Shown: piece by piece, positions 38,707-51,740 of the stretch
Numbering within the stretch: position 1 is the stretch's first letter
Layout: each line of letters starts with the position of its first letter
Translations under genes and position numbers: made by a program
Source of the DNA: Eremophila alpestris peregrina
Taxonomy: Eukaryota; Chordata; Aves; Passeriformes; Alaudidae
Assembly (NCBI GenBank): GCA_009792885.1
Contig: WMCF01000018.1
Coordinates: 9,063,217-9,127,216, forward strand
Length of the DNA stretch: 64,000 nt
Direction: 5' to 3'
The notes under the pieces: model-generated
Seen by the model: only the letters and a program-made list of their open reading frames with translations
The model's database searches: none
What the model was told of the DNA's origin: nothing

Positions 38707-41700
38707 GTGGAAACCTATTGAATCCAAACGTTTTCATAAACCCTACTAATGATTCTCTCTTATCTTGTGGATCAAATAGAGTAAAGTCATCTTTGACTAA
38801 CTGTGTCCCACTTGTGGAAAATAAGGATTAATTAAACCTATCACCTGGTGGAAAAGAATCAGAGAAATGTGAGGGACCCAAAAGCAACATGTTCTCTTGG
38901 ATTATTCTGCTGAGAAAACAGATTTCCTGCCTGGACAAGCCACAGGTTCTACTTTTCCCACAGTTAAAGCATTTCAAGAACTGGATAATTACCTCAAGTG
39001 GTCAGCTATTGAATTTTTCTGTTTCCCATTGGTATGAGAAGTAAGCACAGACTGTTTGCCAGGCAGAGCAGTAATCAATAGATAATGGAGAAGTAATTTG
39101 TCTGATGACATCAACTGGATGCCAGTCCTTCAGCACCTCTATTAATAAATGTCATGTATCCACGCCAGGAGACTTGAGATCACATTGAGCTTTGAAGTCA
39201 CAGTATTGACTATGAAATATTTCTAAATAATGTCTCAATCTATATTGTTGGTTTCCACATGAGATTCTAGATAGATGTGCCTCTCATTTCCATTAGCTGG
39301 AGTTCTGAGCAGCTCCACTGGCTAACTCCAATATGAAATTAATTTTGCTGGAGGCAAGAATTTGGTTCACTGCATAAGTACCAGATGCAAGTTTAATACT
39401 TTGCAAATCTCTAGCAGGACTCTCAGGGTGAATGAACATCTCTCTGCTAAAACCAAATATCTCACCCTGGAGATCTACACATCTAGGTCAATGTTCTCCA
39501 GAATGGATTGATCCAGGGATTGCTTTCACTTCCCTAAAGCAGATAATTCACTTTTTAAATGCAATTTGAGTTTCAGTTTTCATCTTGTATTCTCTTGTGT
39601 CCATGCACATCTTCAGAGAGCAAAGATTTCTCTTTGGGCACTGCAAATGTGCACAGCATCATTGCAGCCTTAGTAACTAACAGCTTTAAAGGCAGGGGAG
39701 ACCTTTCCCTACCTGGGGAACTAAAGAATCCTGTGATCCTTTCCTGCCATCTTCCTCCTCATTCCATCACTCCTCACCCGAGATCTTGGAGGAAACTTTG
39801 CCAATGTGACTCCTGCTTGCAGGAGCAGTTGCAGTAGCTGCAATAGCTGTGAACCATCTGCTTTCTCTCCTTTCCTGTGGAACAGACTGAACTTCACCTC
39901 ATGTCACCTGTATCTTCACTCCAGCCCTAAGTGCCCATTTTTTCCTGTTTCTCCCTCTGTTTTATTCCACACCCCCTGTTCTAACCCTTCCCCTTCACTG
40001 AGATTTCTTCTGAAGCCTCTTGTGTCTTGTTAAGTCCTTGGGTTGTTCCTACACACTGTGATCACACACGATTGTGCTGTTTATTGGTGATAGTGTCTTG
40101 GAATTCAAGGATGAAAACTGGGTTTTCCACTAGCACTCAGGCATCTGCACTTGCAAATAAATGGGTTCATATACCACTGACTTGGGCATTTTTTGGGACA
40201 AGCTTATGATGCTGACAATAAAGTCTTGTCCAGTGACATCTATTCAATAGTGCAGTCTGAGAGAACTCTCTCAAAATGCATTGGTACAGGTTTTAAATAA
40301 ACCCCTTACAGGGAACTAAAACTTTTCTCATGGGTGCAGTGTGGTCACGTTTAGGGCTGAAAATTCAGAATGTAGAGATATGGTTGCATCAAAGTGTGTG
40401 TGACAGCAGCCATTAGCAGTCTGTTACACTCCAAAATCTGATGCAATTGAAAGTGAAGTGAGCAGATGTAACACAACATGCTCCCAGCACACTCCCAGAG
40501 CCTCACAGGAGCTCTGCCTCTATTCATTCTTATTTGAAAAGCAATTAACTAATACAAATTAAGGAAAACAAGAAATAACTGTTAAATCTGGCTGTAAAAA
40601 GAACGTTGTAACACAACTGCCTCAGTGTCAAGTTTGTACAAGAATTTGCTTGGATGGTACTGAGTCCAATACTGAGTGTATTACACACACAGTAAATAAT
40701 ATTCTTTTTAGCATATGTAAAAATACAATAATTTTTTTCTGAGAGATTGCCCATTTTTCCAGAATACATTTGCATCACTGTTTATAGGAGAAATGTGTAT
40801 TAACATCAGAAATTGTGTCTCATAGGTAAAGTGTCAGCTGGCCAAACACCTACACTAACATGCATTCTTTCAGTTTAGTGAAGCTCTGGAGCCAGTGAAA
40901 GACAGAAACTGGGTATTTTTGAAAATCAGGCTGCTTTTATTTCAAAGACATCTCTGGCACCCTCAATCCTCTGGTTAAAACCCCACTAGCAAAGTCCCAT
41001 GAGAAATGGAAAAAGACTGGTAGTGTTAACACTTACTGAGTCCCTGGCACAGCCTGCAAGTGACACTGCTGTCATGCCCTTCTGCTTGTCTCCTTTTAAC
41101 CACCAAACTGAATGAAGAAAGGAACTTCAGTGGAAATGAAGTGTGCAGCTTTATGCAAGTGAAACTTCCAGTAGACTCATATCTAATTCCCAGGAAAACA
41201 CTGTTGTTAGTTTGGGGGGTTTTTGTTGGGTTATGGATTTTTTGTTTCTGCTGAAAAAATTTTGAAGGATTTTAGAATTATTGGAGTTTTGGACTCAAGT
41301 TTCACAAATAAATACTTTCCAACATGAAGGAACATTTCATTTTAACAGCTTCTGAAATGAAGCTCTTGAGTTTGTCACTTTGAAGCCTCATTTCCCATTC
41401 TGAAGCAGAGGAAAAACAGGAGCTTTTTGCAGCCCACCCAAATGAAAACAAACATTTCAAAACAAGTATTTTGATTACAGTGTAAAGAGATGCCCACAAA
41501 AGCAGATTCCATCACCACCAAAGGAAGGGCTGGAGGAAGAGGTCTGCCAAGCCTGACAGCCTTCACTGTGTGTCTGAGGGGATGCCCAGCACACTGGGGC
41601 CATGAGGGTGGACCTGAAGATGGTCCATCTTCTATTTCTGCTTGCCCATCTCCACTTTCTGTTCTAAAACTCTGCCTGTGCCCGTGATCTTGTTACATGC

Positions 41701-42462
41701 TGCTCAACACAGCCAGGTGTTTTCAGCACTGGGAGCTGCTGTCCTCTCCTGGACACAAGTGTGGGCAGCCTGATGGGAAACTCTAGGTCCTCTGCCCAAA
41801 TATTTCACGTTTTCAACCCTAAATCCACAATATTACAGTTGTGGTTGGAATTTAACTGGGGGTCATAGTTTACTGTTTTGAGTTCTGGCTGCACCTCAAG
41901 CTATGGAGAGGAGCAGCACTGGTTGCTATTTGCTGGAGTATTCATTCTGGCATGTGGGTCTTACTCCTTTCTTTGCACAGATTAAATAAAAAGGAAGCTG
42001 ATAAGGGAGTTTAGTTGTTTGGAAAGAAAGTTACTTCCTTCAGCTGAAATTCGTGCCAGAATCTGTACTTGGACAGAGAAGGTTTTCAGTGTGAGAGCAC
42101 AGGAGCTGCCCAAACCTAAGGAGAATGAGTTTATATTAAGGTGTTGTGCACAGCTTTGACACCTGCCTAATATTTGTAGAGGACACCAAGGATGCAAAAA
42201 AGATTTCTCAAATTTCCCTTTAGCTTCTTCATTTGCCTTAAAACTACAACAAATAATTTCAGTGCCTGGTGGAAGCTGAAAAAACATGAGTGTGCATATT
42301 TGTAAAGAATTGTGCCAAAACTATCTTGGCAAATCTTGCAGCCTGATTCTTCAGGTGACAAGAAATGTCAAGTGCTAGTTGTGTAATTTATTGTGTGCCA
42401 TTGCTGCAGGAACTGGCATGAGTCACCATGTGCTAACCCAGAGAAAATTACTTCTTGCTATT

Positions 42463-42527
42463 AAAAAAAACCCAAACAAAAGAAAATTAAAAACAGCAAA
42501 ACCAACAATAACAATAACAAAAAAAAC
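42463..42527. repeat. A-rich tract with AACAAT units
   Basis: A run of A8, then CCCAAACAAAAG, A-rich sequence and ACAATAACAATAAC ending in A8. The plus strand is nearly free of G. Low complexity only. Confidence 0.88.
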
Positions 42528-44185
42528 ATGCCTTGAAGGTGCATTTCTCAGTGTCTGTTTTAACCATAGATCTGCAAACTAGTAACCACATTTTGTTCCC
42601 ATCACATCTTTTGCCTCAAAGACCAAGAAATACTTGCATTTCCTGGCTAGGTGTGCTCACAGACAAAGCTCAAGGCAGGAAAGACACTGTGGTTTTGAGA
42701 GGTGCTGTGCCAGATTATCCTGGCACACCAGCACTTTTCCAAACAGTGGTCTTTGCGCTCACCAGAGCTGCAACAGAGACATGGGATTGATTTTCCAAGG
42801 AAATGGCAAAGTGAATGGAGTAATTTGTGAAGTATTTAGAGGCAATGAGTGTGACTGTTGGTTTTACTGTCACAAAATGATTCAGGTTATAATGTGCTGG
42901 CAGTGAAATATGGGAGCTGTAGAAACAAAGAGGAGGAGAACACACCTACCTATGGCAAATCTCCATGGAGCCCTTTGCCTTCAATATCACTTGAGCTGCT
43001 GTTTGCTACATCAATTTATTACCCCACCCAGAAAGCATTTTTGGCAAGTTCCTCCTATAATAATAATCCTGAAAGGGGGAAAATATCACTAAATTTGAGG
43101 TGTTTTAAAAAGAGACTTTGTGGCAATCTTTCATGAATAACAGACATCTTAACAATTCATGTGTTTAATTGCAACTAATAAGAGATAAACCAGAAAAGTT
43201 TAGCAATTGGGAGGGATTTTTCCCTCAGCTCACTTTGGAAACAAAATCTATAGCAGCAGATCCTGTGAGAGTAGAAATGATAAATGAGGAGCTGAAGACA
43301 TCTTTTTTTCTTTAGCTTTGTAGTTGGGGATGTTTGAAATATGAGAGACAAAGCAATATCCTCAGCACATGAGATGACAACTTTTCCATTAGCTGAATGT
43401 GACTGAGGGGAGGGTGTGATGCTGCAATGACCACAGGAGAGGGAATAAACAAAAGGCTCATAATCCTGCAGCTAATCTGGTCTCAAGATATTTGGTTCCA
43501 GCTCTTACCCAAGCTCTTTACATGTGACCTTGGACAAAGTGCCTGGGATGAAATTTTCCAACACTCAGATCCTCAAAGTCCTTAAATCTGTGAATTTTTT
43601 TTTAAAAAATGCAGCTACAAAAATTAGAGAATGTAAGTTCCTAGCCTTGCATAACTTGCAGAGTTGCCATATTTATTCTCCTTGTTCCTACCACCACCTA
43701 CAGCTCCATCTTCTGTATTTTTCATATCTACTGATGATGAGCTCCCCTCATCAGGGAAGGTGATTGAATAGAGACCTGCAGAATAATAGCAGTAATAATA
43801 ATAAGTATCCTAAAGAGGAATACTTTCAGAGAAAGGAAAAATTGAAGAAACAATCACACTAATTTAAGTGTTCTGTCATAAATTTATGAAATGGCAAAAC
43901 AGCAGAGCAACACTGATGACTTGGAGGGAGTCTGATAAATGTGAACTTGATCCCTGTGACAAGGAGAAAAGGCTGTGAAGAAAATCATACTGCTCATTCT
44001 TATTGCTTTTAGAATCCAAGGAGAAATAAAAGTGATCTATATTTTGTCAACTGCAATCAAGACACTTGGGGATTTTCTTGGGAGGTCATGACAGCACAAT
44101 ATAATAATAAAGGATGTAAAGCATAAAAAACATTCTGGCTGTATTCAGTTTATCAACTCCAACTTCTCTAACCATTTCAGAGGTG

Positions 44186-44264
44186 AAAAAAAAAAAAAAG
44201 AATAAAAAATGCCAAACTCTCCAAATGGAAAAAAAAACTAAATAAAAAGGAAAACCACACCAAA
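44186..44264. repeat. A-rich low-complexity tract
   Basis: A13 or A14 followed by GAATAAAAAA, then a second A-rich stretch after about 15 bp of mixed sequence. No attached retroposon was recognised. Confidence 0.85.
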
Positions 44265-45955
44265 ACCCATGAAAGTCTTCCAGGCTGTGTGGCTGAGCTC
44301 TGGATGTTCAGTAGCACAACAGACACAGATTGATTGCATAGGCCACCAGAAAATCTTGATCAAGGAAACAGGTCACACACAGAGCTGCCCTGAATGGTAA
44401 CACTTATGCAGAAGAAGTGTTTGATCTTGATATTGAAGAAGACAGTGACAAAACTTCAAAGGAAGCAGGACTTCAGAGAAAGCAGCACTGGAGCCAACAT
44501 TACGAAAGACATCAAATTAATTTTTAATGAACTAGTTTTGGATCAATCATCCAGTTGTCACCAGTGATACATCCTCTGCAACAGTGATTTAGATGTTCCA
44601 CAATACTTATTACTCCTAGAGAAAGCACAAATCCAGTGTGCTTTATAATGACCAATATAAAGTCCTTTATGCCACAGAGGAGGAACTGCACAGTCTGCTG
44701 AGAACTGCATAAATATCAATTATTCTGTTCATAAACACAGCCATAGAAGCCACTGCCCATTCAGAGGATCACACAACAATATCATAATTGTGGGGGAAAT
44801 GTTCTTTTATATCTTTTAGAATGAAAGAAATAATGAGCTGCTGTAATATAATTCTGGTTAAGTGGGAGGTGCTGGCATTTACATCCATTGTAAAACTCCC
44901 TCTGACTCATTGGAGGCAAAATGAAAGGTAAAGAAGAGCTCGAGTTTAAAACACTTCTCACCCATGAAGTTCTAAACTGTGGGATGGAAGCTGTCTGTGG
45001 AGTCCAGAAGCACCTGAGGACACATCCCACAGTCATGGAGTTGCAGTGATTTGGGGTGTGTGATCAGTAAAAAGTGGAGCTGACCACTAATTTTCAATTA
45101 ATTTTATTCCTTCAATTACACCATGAAGAAAGGAGAATGGGGGAGGCTGGCAGAGGAATCAACAGAGGAGGAGAGTTCTTTCTAGGTAATATAAGAATAA
45201 TTTATATTTTCTGCTGGAGATTTGGAAAATTAGGTATTTCCTTAGTAATCAATATTTTGCAATATTGGTGCTTCCAAAGAGCATTTCTGTTTGTTTTCAC
45301 AGAAATCATGACCAAAAGATCCTTTCCAGAATTTCTGAATCAGCTTTCTGCAGGACTTCTGAAATTTTAAAGCACAAGCTTGTTTCATTCTGATGTGCAA
45401 ACAGACAAGGTGGGTTTAAGGTCTGTTTACAGATGACAAGGTTCTGTATTACCTGAGCTACATGATTTGCCTATTTTCCATAGATCAGGGGATTTTGGGA
45501 TGTAGAAAATATCTTATGATGGTTATAAAATGCTGTGTAAACATTAACTAGAAATTTATCTCACTGAGCAATAATGATAAAGAAGAGTGTGTGAAATCTA
45601 AGCATTTAGAGAGAAGGGGTTTTATTTCAGAATCTGTCCTCTCACTGCAAATCCAAAAGCTCATATAATGATGTGAAATAGAAAATGGTGCTTGACAGTG
45701 AGCCAAAACCTACAGCTTTAACAGTCTTTTTTCAGATAAAACTTTTACATCCTACATAAGGTGACCTTTGATTGGGATGATTATAATTATTATTTTTACA
45801 GAAACAAAATTTGTGGTAAGCACTTTCAAAGGAGCAAAAGCAGGACAAATTCTTTAACTAGAAAGAATCTTTGATCCATGGAGAGGAGTTGAAGCCCACC
45901 TTTACATGATGGTAGATAATTCTTCAACCCATATTTTATTTGAAATATGATTACT

Positions 45956-46064
45956 TGTGTTATGTTTGCATGGCAAGGTTTTGGTTCTGGAGGAGCTGCA
46001 GGAGTGACTTCCATTTTTATTTCTCATTATCCTACTCTCATTTGGTTGGTAATAACTTAATTCC
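45956..46064 (+). mobile_element. LTR remnant, sense, with large internal deletion
   Basis: The segment opens TGTGTTATGTTTGCATGGC, then AAGGTTTTGGT and GCTGCAGGAGTGACTTC. This is the 5' end of a common avian LTR family that I remember as ERVL-type. At 46013 it jumps to TTTTATTTCTCATTATCC and TTGGTTGGTAATAACTTAAT, which belongs near the 3' part of the same LTR. Most of the LTR body is therefore deleted between 46012 and 46013. The family name is from memory. The order of both conserved ends in one orientation is what supports the call. Confidence 0.8.
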
Positions 46065-46084
46065 AATAACTTTTTACAAATAAT

Positions 46085-46445
46085 TACCTCCTTCCTCTAA
46101 CCTCTGCCTTCTTCCTGGAGTCTGCTTTGCTCCCAATTTCCTCTGCCTCCTCCCCACAGCAACACAGGGGGACAGGGAAGGGGGATTGAGCATCACACTC
46201 TGCCTCTTCTGCTCCTTCATCACACTCTCACCTCTTTCCCTGCTCCAGCATGGGATTGCTCCCATGGCACAGTCATTCTTAAACTTCTCCAACGTGGGTC
46301 ATTTCCATGGAGTGCAGTTCTTCACTATGTGAGACAGTTGGCATTGGCTCTATCAGACACAGAGGGAGCCTCTGGCAGCTTCTCACAGGAGCCACCCCTG
46401 TAATCCCCCAGCTACCAAAACATTGTCCAGCAAACTTTTCACATT
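46085..46445 (-). mobile_element. LTR remnant of the same family, antisense
   Basis: On the minus strand this reads from the LTR start (TTTTGGTAGCTGGGGG near 46405, GGGGTGGCTCCTGTGAGAAG near 46385, GATAGAGCCAATGCC near 46345). It continues through the degenerate middle made of repeats like GCACTCCATGG, CCCACGTTGGAGAAG and CATGCTGGAGCAGGG, and then GGGGAGGAGGCAGAGGAAATTGGGAG near 46135. The usual 3' end is missing on this strand. The sense piece ending at 46064 lies only about 20 bp away, so the two halves stand in inverted orientation. Confidence 0.85.
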
Positions 46446-47516
46446 ACTCCAATCATAATTTCAATTCAGCATTTTTTTTAATTACTATTTTTAGTTTCTG
46501 GTGCTTTAAAGTAGGAAAGACATTTTAGGTGCTGTTCTTTCCTGCATGCTTGCTGCCCTGTTTGACACATCCAGTGAGGGGGAGCACTGACAGGACCCCC
46601 ACAAACCCTGAGTCTCTGTGCATCCCCTCCTTTGGTTTCAGTGTTGACCCAGACCTGCTGCTCTGAGCTCTGTGACTTTTTTCACTCCCCTCCTGCCAGA
46701 CTGCTCCCAGGAGAGGAGGGGAGGAACAGCCCAGAGCACAGGAAAGCCTCATTTTACAAAAAACATTTGAATCTTGGGAAATCCATGTCAAGGACCATTA
46801 TCAGCCAAACCCACATCAAAGATTATTATCAGCCATGGCATTATTAGCATTATTAACATTATTACCATGGGGTACAGCTGCAACCATTACAAAGTGATGA
46901 AGGGCAACGTGCTGAGGTATTCCATGAGCTGTGAAAGCTCTCCAGCATTTCTCACACAAGATCTGCAGGAGCAGCACCTCCCCACTGGGACTCCTAAATT
47001 TCCATTTCAGCCACTGGACAATAGTGGGTCATTATGAACCAGGCATTTGTGGGAATGCAGCTTCCCACACATGCAGGAGCTCAAGGTAAGGGAGCTATGG
47101 ACAAAGCTTGATGCTCCTACCCCTTGTGGCTCCTGGGCTTCAGAAATCTGTTCCTTGGGTTCTATTCAGTTTTACACCCTTTTATGGAGTCACAGCACTT
47201 TATTACAGAAATATTCCTAAAGAAAGCTGATTCTAATAGCTCCCTCTCTGGTAGGAATTGTTTATTTTTCACCAGGTTTGTAGCTCTTTAAAAAAACACT
47301 GCCTAATACTTTTCCATCCCCTGTACCTCTCCACCGTTAATTACACTGAACTTCTCTCGACCTCTTGTTCAGTCAGAGTGAAAATGAACAGGTTGCTTAA
47401 CTAAGTGTGACCTGCTTGTCACAGCAGTGCTAACAGCTCTGCAGTCACAGCACAGCCCTTGCTGCCTTCCCATCCTTCAGGGCTTCATGGCCCTTTTTCT
47501 ACATGGGTACATGATG
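46446..47516. other. Unique non-coding sequence
   Basis: I see no gene. A small patch of ATTATTANC-type units lies at about 46838-46864. There is no recognised repeat between the LTR pieces and the next CR1. Confidence 0.6.
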
Positions 47517-47774
47517 CTAGAACAGGGGGCAGTGGCTTTAAGCTGAAACAGGCCAGGTTTAAATTAGGTATTAGAAGGAAATCGTTTCCTGTGAGGGTGG
47601 TGAGGCACTGGCATAGGTTGCCCAGGGAATCTGTGGAAGCCCTGGAAGTGTTCAAGGCCAGGTTGGATGGGGCTCTGAGCACCCTGATCTAGTGGGAGGT
47701 GTCCCTGCCCGTGGCAAGGGGCTGGAATGAGATGATCTTTAAGGTCCCTTCCAACCCAAACCATTCTAGAATTC
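47517..47774 (+). mobile_element. CR1 LINE, 3' end
   Basis: Sense-orientation CR1 3' end. Visible in order are CAGTGGCTTTAAGCTGAA near 47530, TTAGGTATTAGAAGGAAATC near 47565, GTGAGGCACTGGCATAGG near 47599, TTGCCCAGGGAATCTGTGG near 47618, GTGTTCAAGGCCAGGTTGGA near 47648, CTGATCTAGTGGGAGGTGTC near 47684 and the terminus ATTCTAGAATTCT at 47763-47775. It has a clean 3' end and a 5' truncation. Confidence 0.93.
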
Positions 47775-50367
47775 TCTGGACTAAGAAGAACCGTATCACA
47801 AGTTTCAAAGTAAATGCAGCTTCTGTGTCTTGCTCATTGCAGAGGGAAAGAACTAAAGCTGTTTCACCTTCAGATCTCAGGGACAAATGAAATGAGAAGA
47901 GTTTCTTGTGCACTTAAGCCAACCTAAGCCCAGGGTGCAAATGTGCACACCAGGTGATATCCCTGTGAGTCTTTAAGGAGCTTTGTATGAAGCATCAGAG
48001 GGCAACATTGAGTTGGGAAGAGATGATCTTTGTCATATCATAGTGAGTCATCCCATACTTAAACATGGATTTAAGTCAGTTCTTAATATGTTATTTTGTT
48101 TATCTTCTAGAAATCTTACTACAGAAGTCTACAGCAGAGATATTTTTCCTGTCTTTCTTTAACATGACAAACTCCATCTTCTTTCATCTAAATCTATTCT
48201 TGATTTAGAATCAATTTAGAATCAGCCAAACCATTCAGAACATTTCAGTCAAACACAGGATACTAATCTGGGAAGGTCTCTAATAACAGAATTTGATTTT
48301 AACAGCAAGTAGTACTTGCAGAAGCTTATCTTTAATGAGTGCAGTCTTGGGGAACTTTTACAAACCCTGAGAAAAGCCAGTCCACTGCCACCAGGTGGGA
48401 CATTGGCTCAGAGCTGCACATTCCTCCAGAAGATGCTCCAGCACCTGCAGACAAATAAAGGTTGTTTACCTTGTCTTACACTGGGTCTCTGACCTCTCTC
48501 CCTTTAGACAGCCACACTAAGAATGAATGTGGCAGTTTTTGCAAAAGTAGAGTAAAATAATGGCAATAAGGAGCACTGAAAACCCATACTCAGCCATGCT
48601 TTACCACAAGGAGAGTTAGAGCAAGAAACAAAATTATTACAGCTGTGTTCTCTTTCCAGTTCTGTTTGTGATTCAGGGCATGAATTTTGTCCTAACACTC
48701 TCTTGCTCTTTGTTCCAGCTCATCTATGATAAACATTGTACTCAACAGAAAGGTCACAGAGCTCAGTCCTTTGGAATTAGCCAAGCCCCCAGAGTTAGCT
48801 AGCTGGAAGATGTGGGCATTAGTACTGTAGCTTTTTAATGAGAATTCCCCAAATGTGTCCAGAGAAAGACAGGAAATTTCCTTGGGTGTCCATCATTTCC
48901 CAGAAGTCAGACCATTTGCATTTGTCTAAAGGCAGGGTTAATAAGCCTTGTTCCAGCCAGCTGGCTTTGAATCCTTTAGCCAGCAGGAATTTAAAGGAAG
49001 TGCTGAGCACACCTACACAGCAGCAGAGTATTATTAGCACAGCCCTTGCCTTTTCCAAGACTATTCTTCATGTATGACACCAAAGCCAGGGAAAAGCTAT
49101 CTGCCCAGGCAGCTGGAGGTTGTACAGCACCAGGACACAGCCAAGCTGATGTGAATGGAAAGGCAAAGTCAAAGAATGGATAAACATGTAAAGAAAATTA
49201 AATGTGTGTGCTGGGATGTCTTTGCTGCCACTGGGCTCTTGGAATGACTGGGATCCAGTGGCACAATCTCCCAAGTGTTCTGACATGTCATGTCCAGAGG
49301 CTTCTCTCCCTGACTGCTCACCCAAAGGCTGTTTGCCATTTTTATTATGTGAGGCAGTTCTTGCTGGCCACCACTGCCCCTTTTCCCTGAGTAAAATGCA
49401 CTCAGACTCCTTCCATGCAGATGTGCAATGTGCAGCTGCTGCTAATTGGAAGGGCACCCCTCCTCCTCCTCCCCTGATGATCCAGGAATGCAGCAGTGAA
49501 GTGCCTTAATGGTAGCATCAAATAGCCTCATGCCATACATTTTTAATTTCTGAAATGGTCCTTGTTAGAGTTTCAGGGTTCAGAGAACTAGTGTGAAGTG
49601 CTGCTAAAGTGGATTAAAACACCTTACCTAGAAATAAATTATTGTCCAGTTCCTGCTGCATCCCTTGAGTCAACTACTGACAGATTCTCTGGTGACTAAT
49701 ACAGCTTTATTACTGCAATAGCCAAAGACCTGATAATCATTAAGGAATTTTTGGCCTTTTGTCACCCTAGAGATGTAGTAGTGATATAAAGACTTAATTC
49801 AGTGATGGCTGAAGAAAATGTGCATGGAACTGTGCAAGCTCTGAACAGAGGCTCTGAGATCATGTGCAGATCAAGAGGATTCTGAACTGCCACCACACCA
49901 GGATGTCATTACTCAGCCCTCATTGTCAGAAATGCTTATCCAACTTTGTTTTTCCAGTCTGGGGCCTGAGGAGTTTGGTTCAGCTGTCAGAGGAGTCAAT
50001 CCAAAGAAGTCTTGTTGTACCTTCTACTGACAAACTTTGCTTGTTTGGCCTCCCAGACCCTGCCTGCAGAGCAGTTGGGCTTGATCTCACCACAGCGAAA
50101 TAGAAATGCAATTAAAGGCTCCTTTTGAGTACCTACCACTCCAGAGAACCTCCTGAAGTGACTTAGAAAGAAAAATTGCAAAACCCCCCTTTCCATCTCT
50201 CCATTTCTGTTAATAGATGTCCAGCCACTATTTCCAGTCCAAAGTGTGTTACTTTTCTGAGTAAAAATCCACTCTTGAAGTGAACAGCGCTTTATTTCCA
50301 ACAGGAAGAAATGAAACACAAAATGCAGACTGTTCTAGGGCTGAGTTTGACATGACATTTTGATAGC
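47775..50367. other. Unique non-coding spacer between two sense CR1 copies
   Basis: No gene or repeat was recognised. A 129-codon minus frame at 49068-49457 overlaps plus-strand frames and has no family features. Confidence 0.6.
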
Positions 50368-50642
50368 ATAGGGATGGGACAAGGAATAATGGATACAAGT
50401 TGAAAGAGGGAAAATTTAGGCTGGATATTAGGAAGAATTTTTTTACTGTGAAGATGGTAAGACCAGAGCAGGTTGCCCTGCTCCACCAGGAAGATGGTGG
50501 ATGCCCCAACCTGGCAGTAATCAAAGCCAGGCTGGATGAGGTTCTCTGGTCTAGTGGAAGGTGTCCCTGCCCACAGCAGGGGAGTTGGGACTAAATTATA
50601 TTGAAGGTCCATTCCAACCCCTTAATATTCTATGATTCTGTG
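50368..50642 (+). mobile_element. CR1 LINE, 3' end
   Basis: Sense-orientation CR1 3' end. GGATGGGACAAGG near 50372 is followed by GGCTGGATATTAGGAAGAA near 50420, GAGCAGGTTGCCCTGC near 50465, AAGCCAGGCTGGATGAGG near 50524, TCTAGTGGAAGGTGTCCCTG near 50551, GGTCCATTCCAACCC near 50606 and ATTCTATGATTCTGTGAT at the end (about 50627-50643). The last string is the classic CR1 8-bp terminal repeat, so the 3' end is intact. Confidence 0.94.
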
Positions 50643-51660
50643 ATCATCATTAGTTGTAATTTCCACTGCCCCACCTTCTGAGGCTGTGGTGGCACCATGG
50701 TCCTTTATCTCATGCTGATCTCTCCTTGCTGCAGAGCACAACAAAGCTGGAGTGCTGACTCAGAAGACAGACAGATTTACACCTGCAGCTTTCAAAAAAA
50801 AAAATTAGGATGCTACCTCAGGTCATGGTAAGACTTTTATCTCGAATAATGTCAAAATTATCAGGAGGACTTTTATTTCATATATTTTCAAAGCTTCCAT
50901 ATGAGCTACATAAAGCTGAAGCTAATCTCATTTGCTTAAAGTGCCTTCATTTGCAATGCAGAGACAGATCTGAGCTGTATCACAAACTCTTGTGGCTCCA
51001 TTAGGATTTGTGGTGATCAATAACTACTGAGCTCTTAGGGCTGCCACATGGAGAGGAAAAAAATATAGATAATCCTTTAAAGATCTTAATTATGCAAAAG
51101 CAAAATTATTATTTTAATAAGCCAAAAGTATTTAATATTAATCTTGTTGCAACGACTTCTGCCTGAGGATTGGGGATGGCCTACATTAATCACTGAGTGG
51201 ATAAAAGCAGGTGATGGCTGATAAAAGAAGAAAAGCAGGCAGCATGTGGAGATGGGATCTGCTTGGAAGTTTGTCTGCTGGTAGGCACTGAGCTGTGGGA
51301 TGTTTTGTCTTCATTTCCTCTCAGCTCAATGCTCAGAAACTCTAAATGGGGCAAGATTTTCAAAAGACATCTATCACAAGCAGCCAAGGAAATGTTTCTG
51401 GGTGTCTGGAGTTTTTGAACAGGTCAGAGGGGCTCAAACCCTTCCATGCTCTGCATTTTATTTCTCCAAGGGGAAAAGTTTCAACACATTCTTAGTCTCA
51501 TCCTGTTTCAACATATTTGCCTTGCCTTTTCCTTGTTCCTTTTTGCAGTATAACTAAGAAGAGATAGAGAAAAAGAGAGAAGAGGTGGATTTTCTATGAG
51601 ATCTTTGGATTAAGACTTTGTGATCTAAGTCCTGAACTGCATTTGCTGCTAACGATTTTG
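50643..51660. other. Spacer between CR1 copies of opposite orientation
   Basis: I see no gene or named repeat in this 1-kb stretch. A run of about ten A residues lies near 50796-50806. Confidence 0.6.
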
Positions 51661-51740
51661 AAAGAATTTCTTCCTAATATTTAACTTGATTTCCCCTTTT
51701 AATTTGTCCCCATTACTCCTTGTCCTATCCATATCCTATC
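51661..51740 (-). mobile_element. CR1 LINE, short antisense scrap
   Basis: AAGAATTTCTTCCTAATATT, TTGATTTCCCCTTTTAA, CCCATTACTCCTTGTCCTAT in this order is the reverse complement of the CR1 segment just upstream of its 3' terminal region. The same inverted order occurs at about 54074 in the split CR1. Both ends are lost. It is degraded and short, so confidence is moderate. Confidence 0.72.

Larger units (their letters stand above)
35802..45955. other. Long unique non-coding interval with simple-sequence patches
   Basis: No gene or interspersed repeat was recognised. Simple tracts are A/AAT-rich 35867-35939, TAAT repeats 37089-37107, TTA repeats with a T run 37281-37324, T17 at 38690-38706, A/AACA-rich 42463-42527, an AAT run at 43793-43804 and A-rich 44186-44264. 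Two overlapping, mutually exclusive hairpins lie at 36434-36461. Confidence 0.65.
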
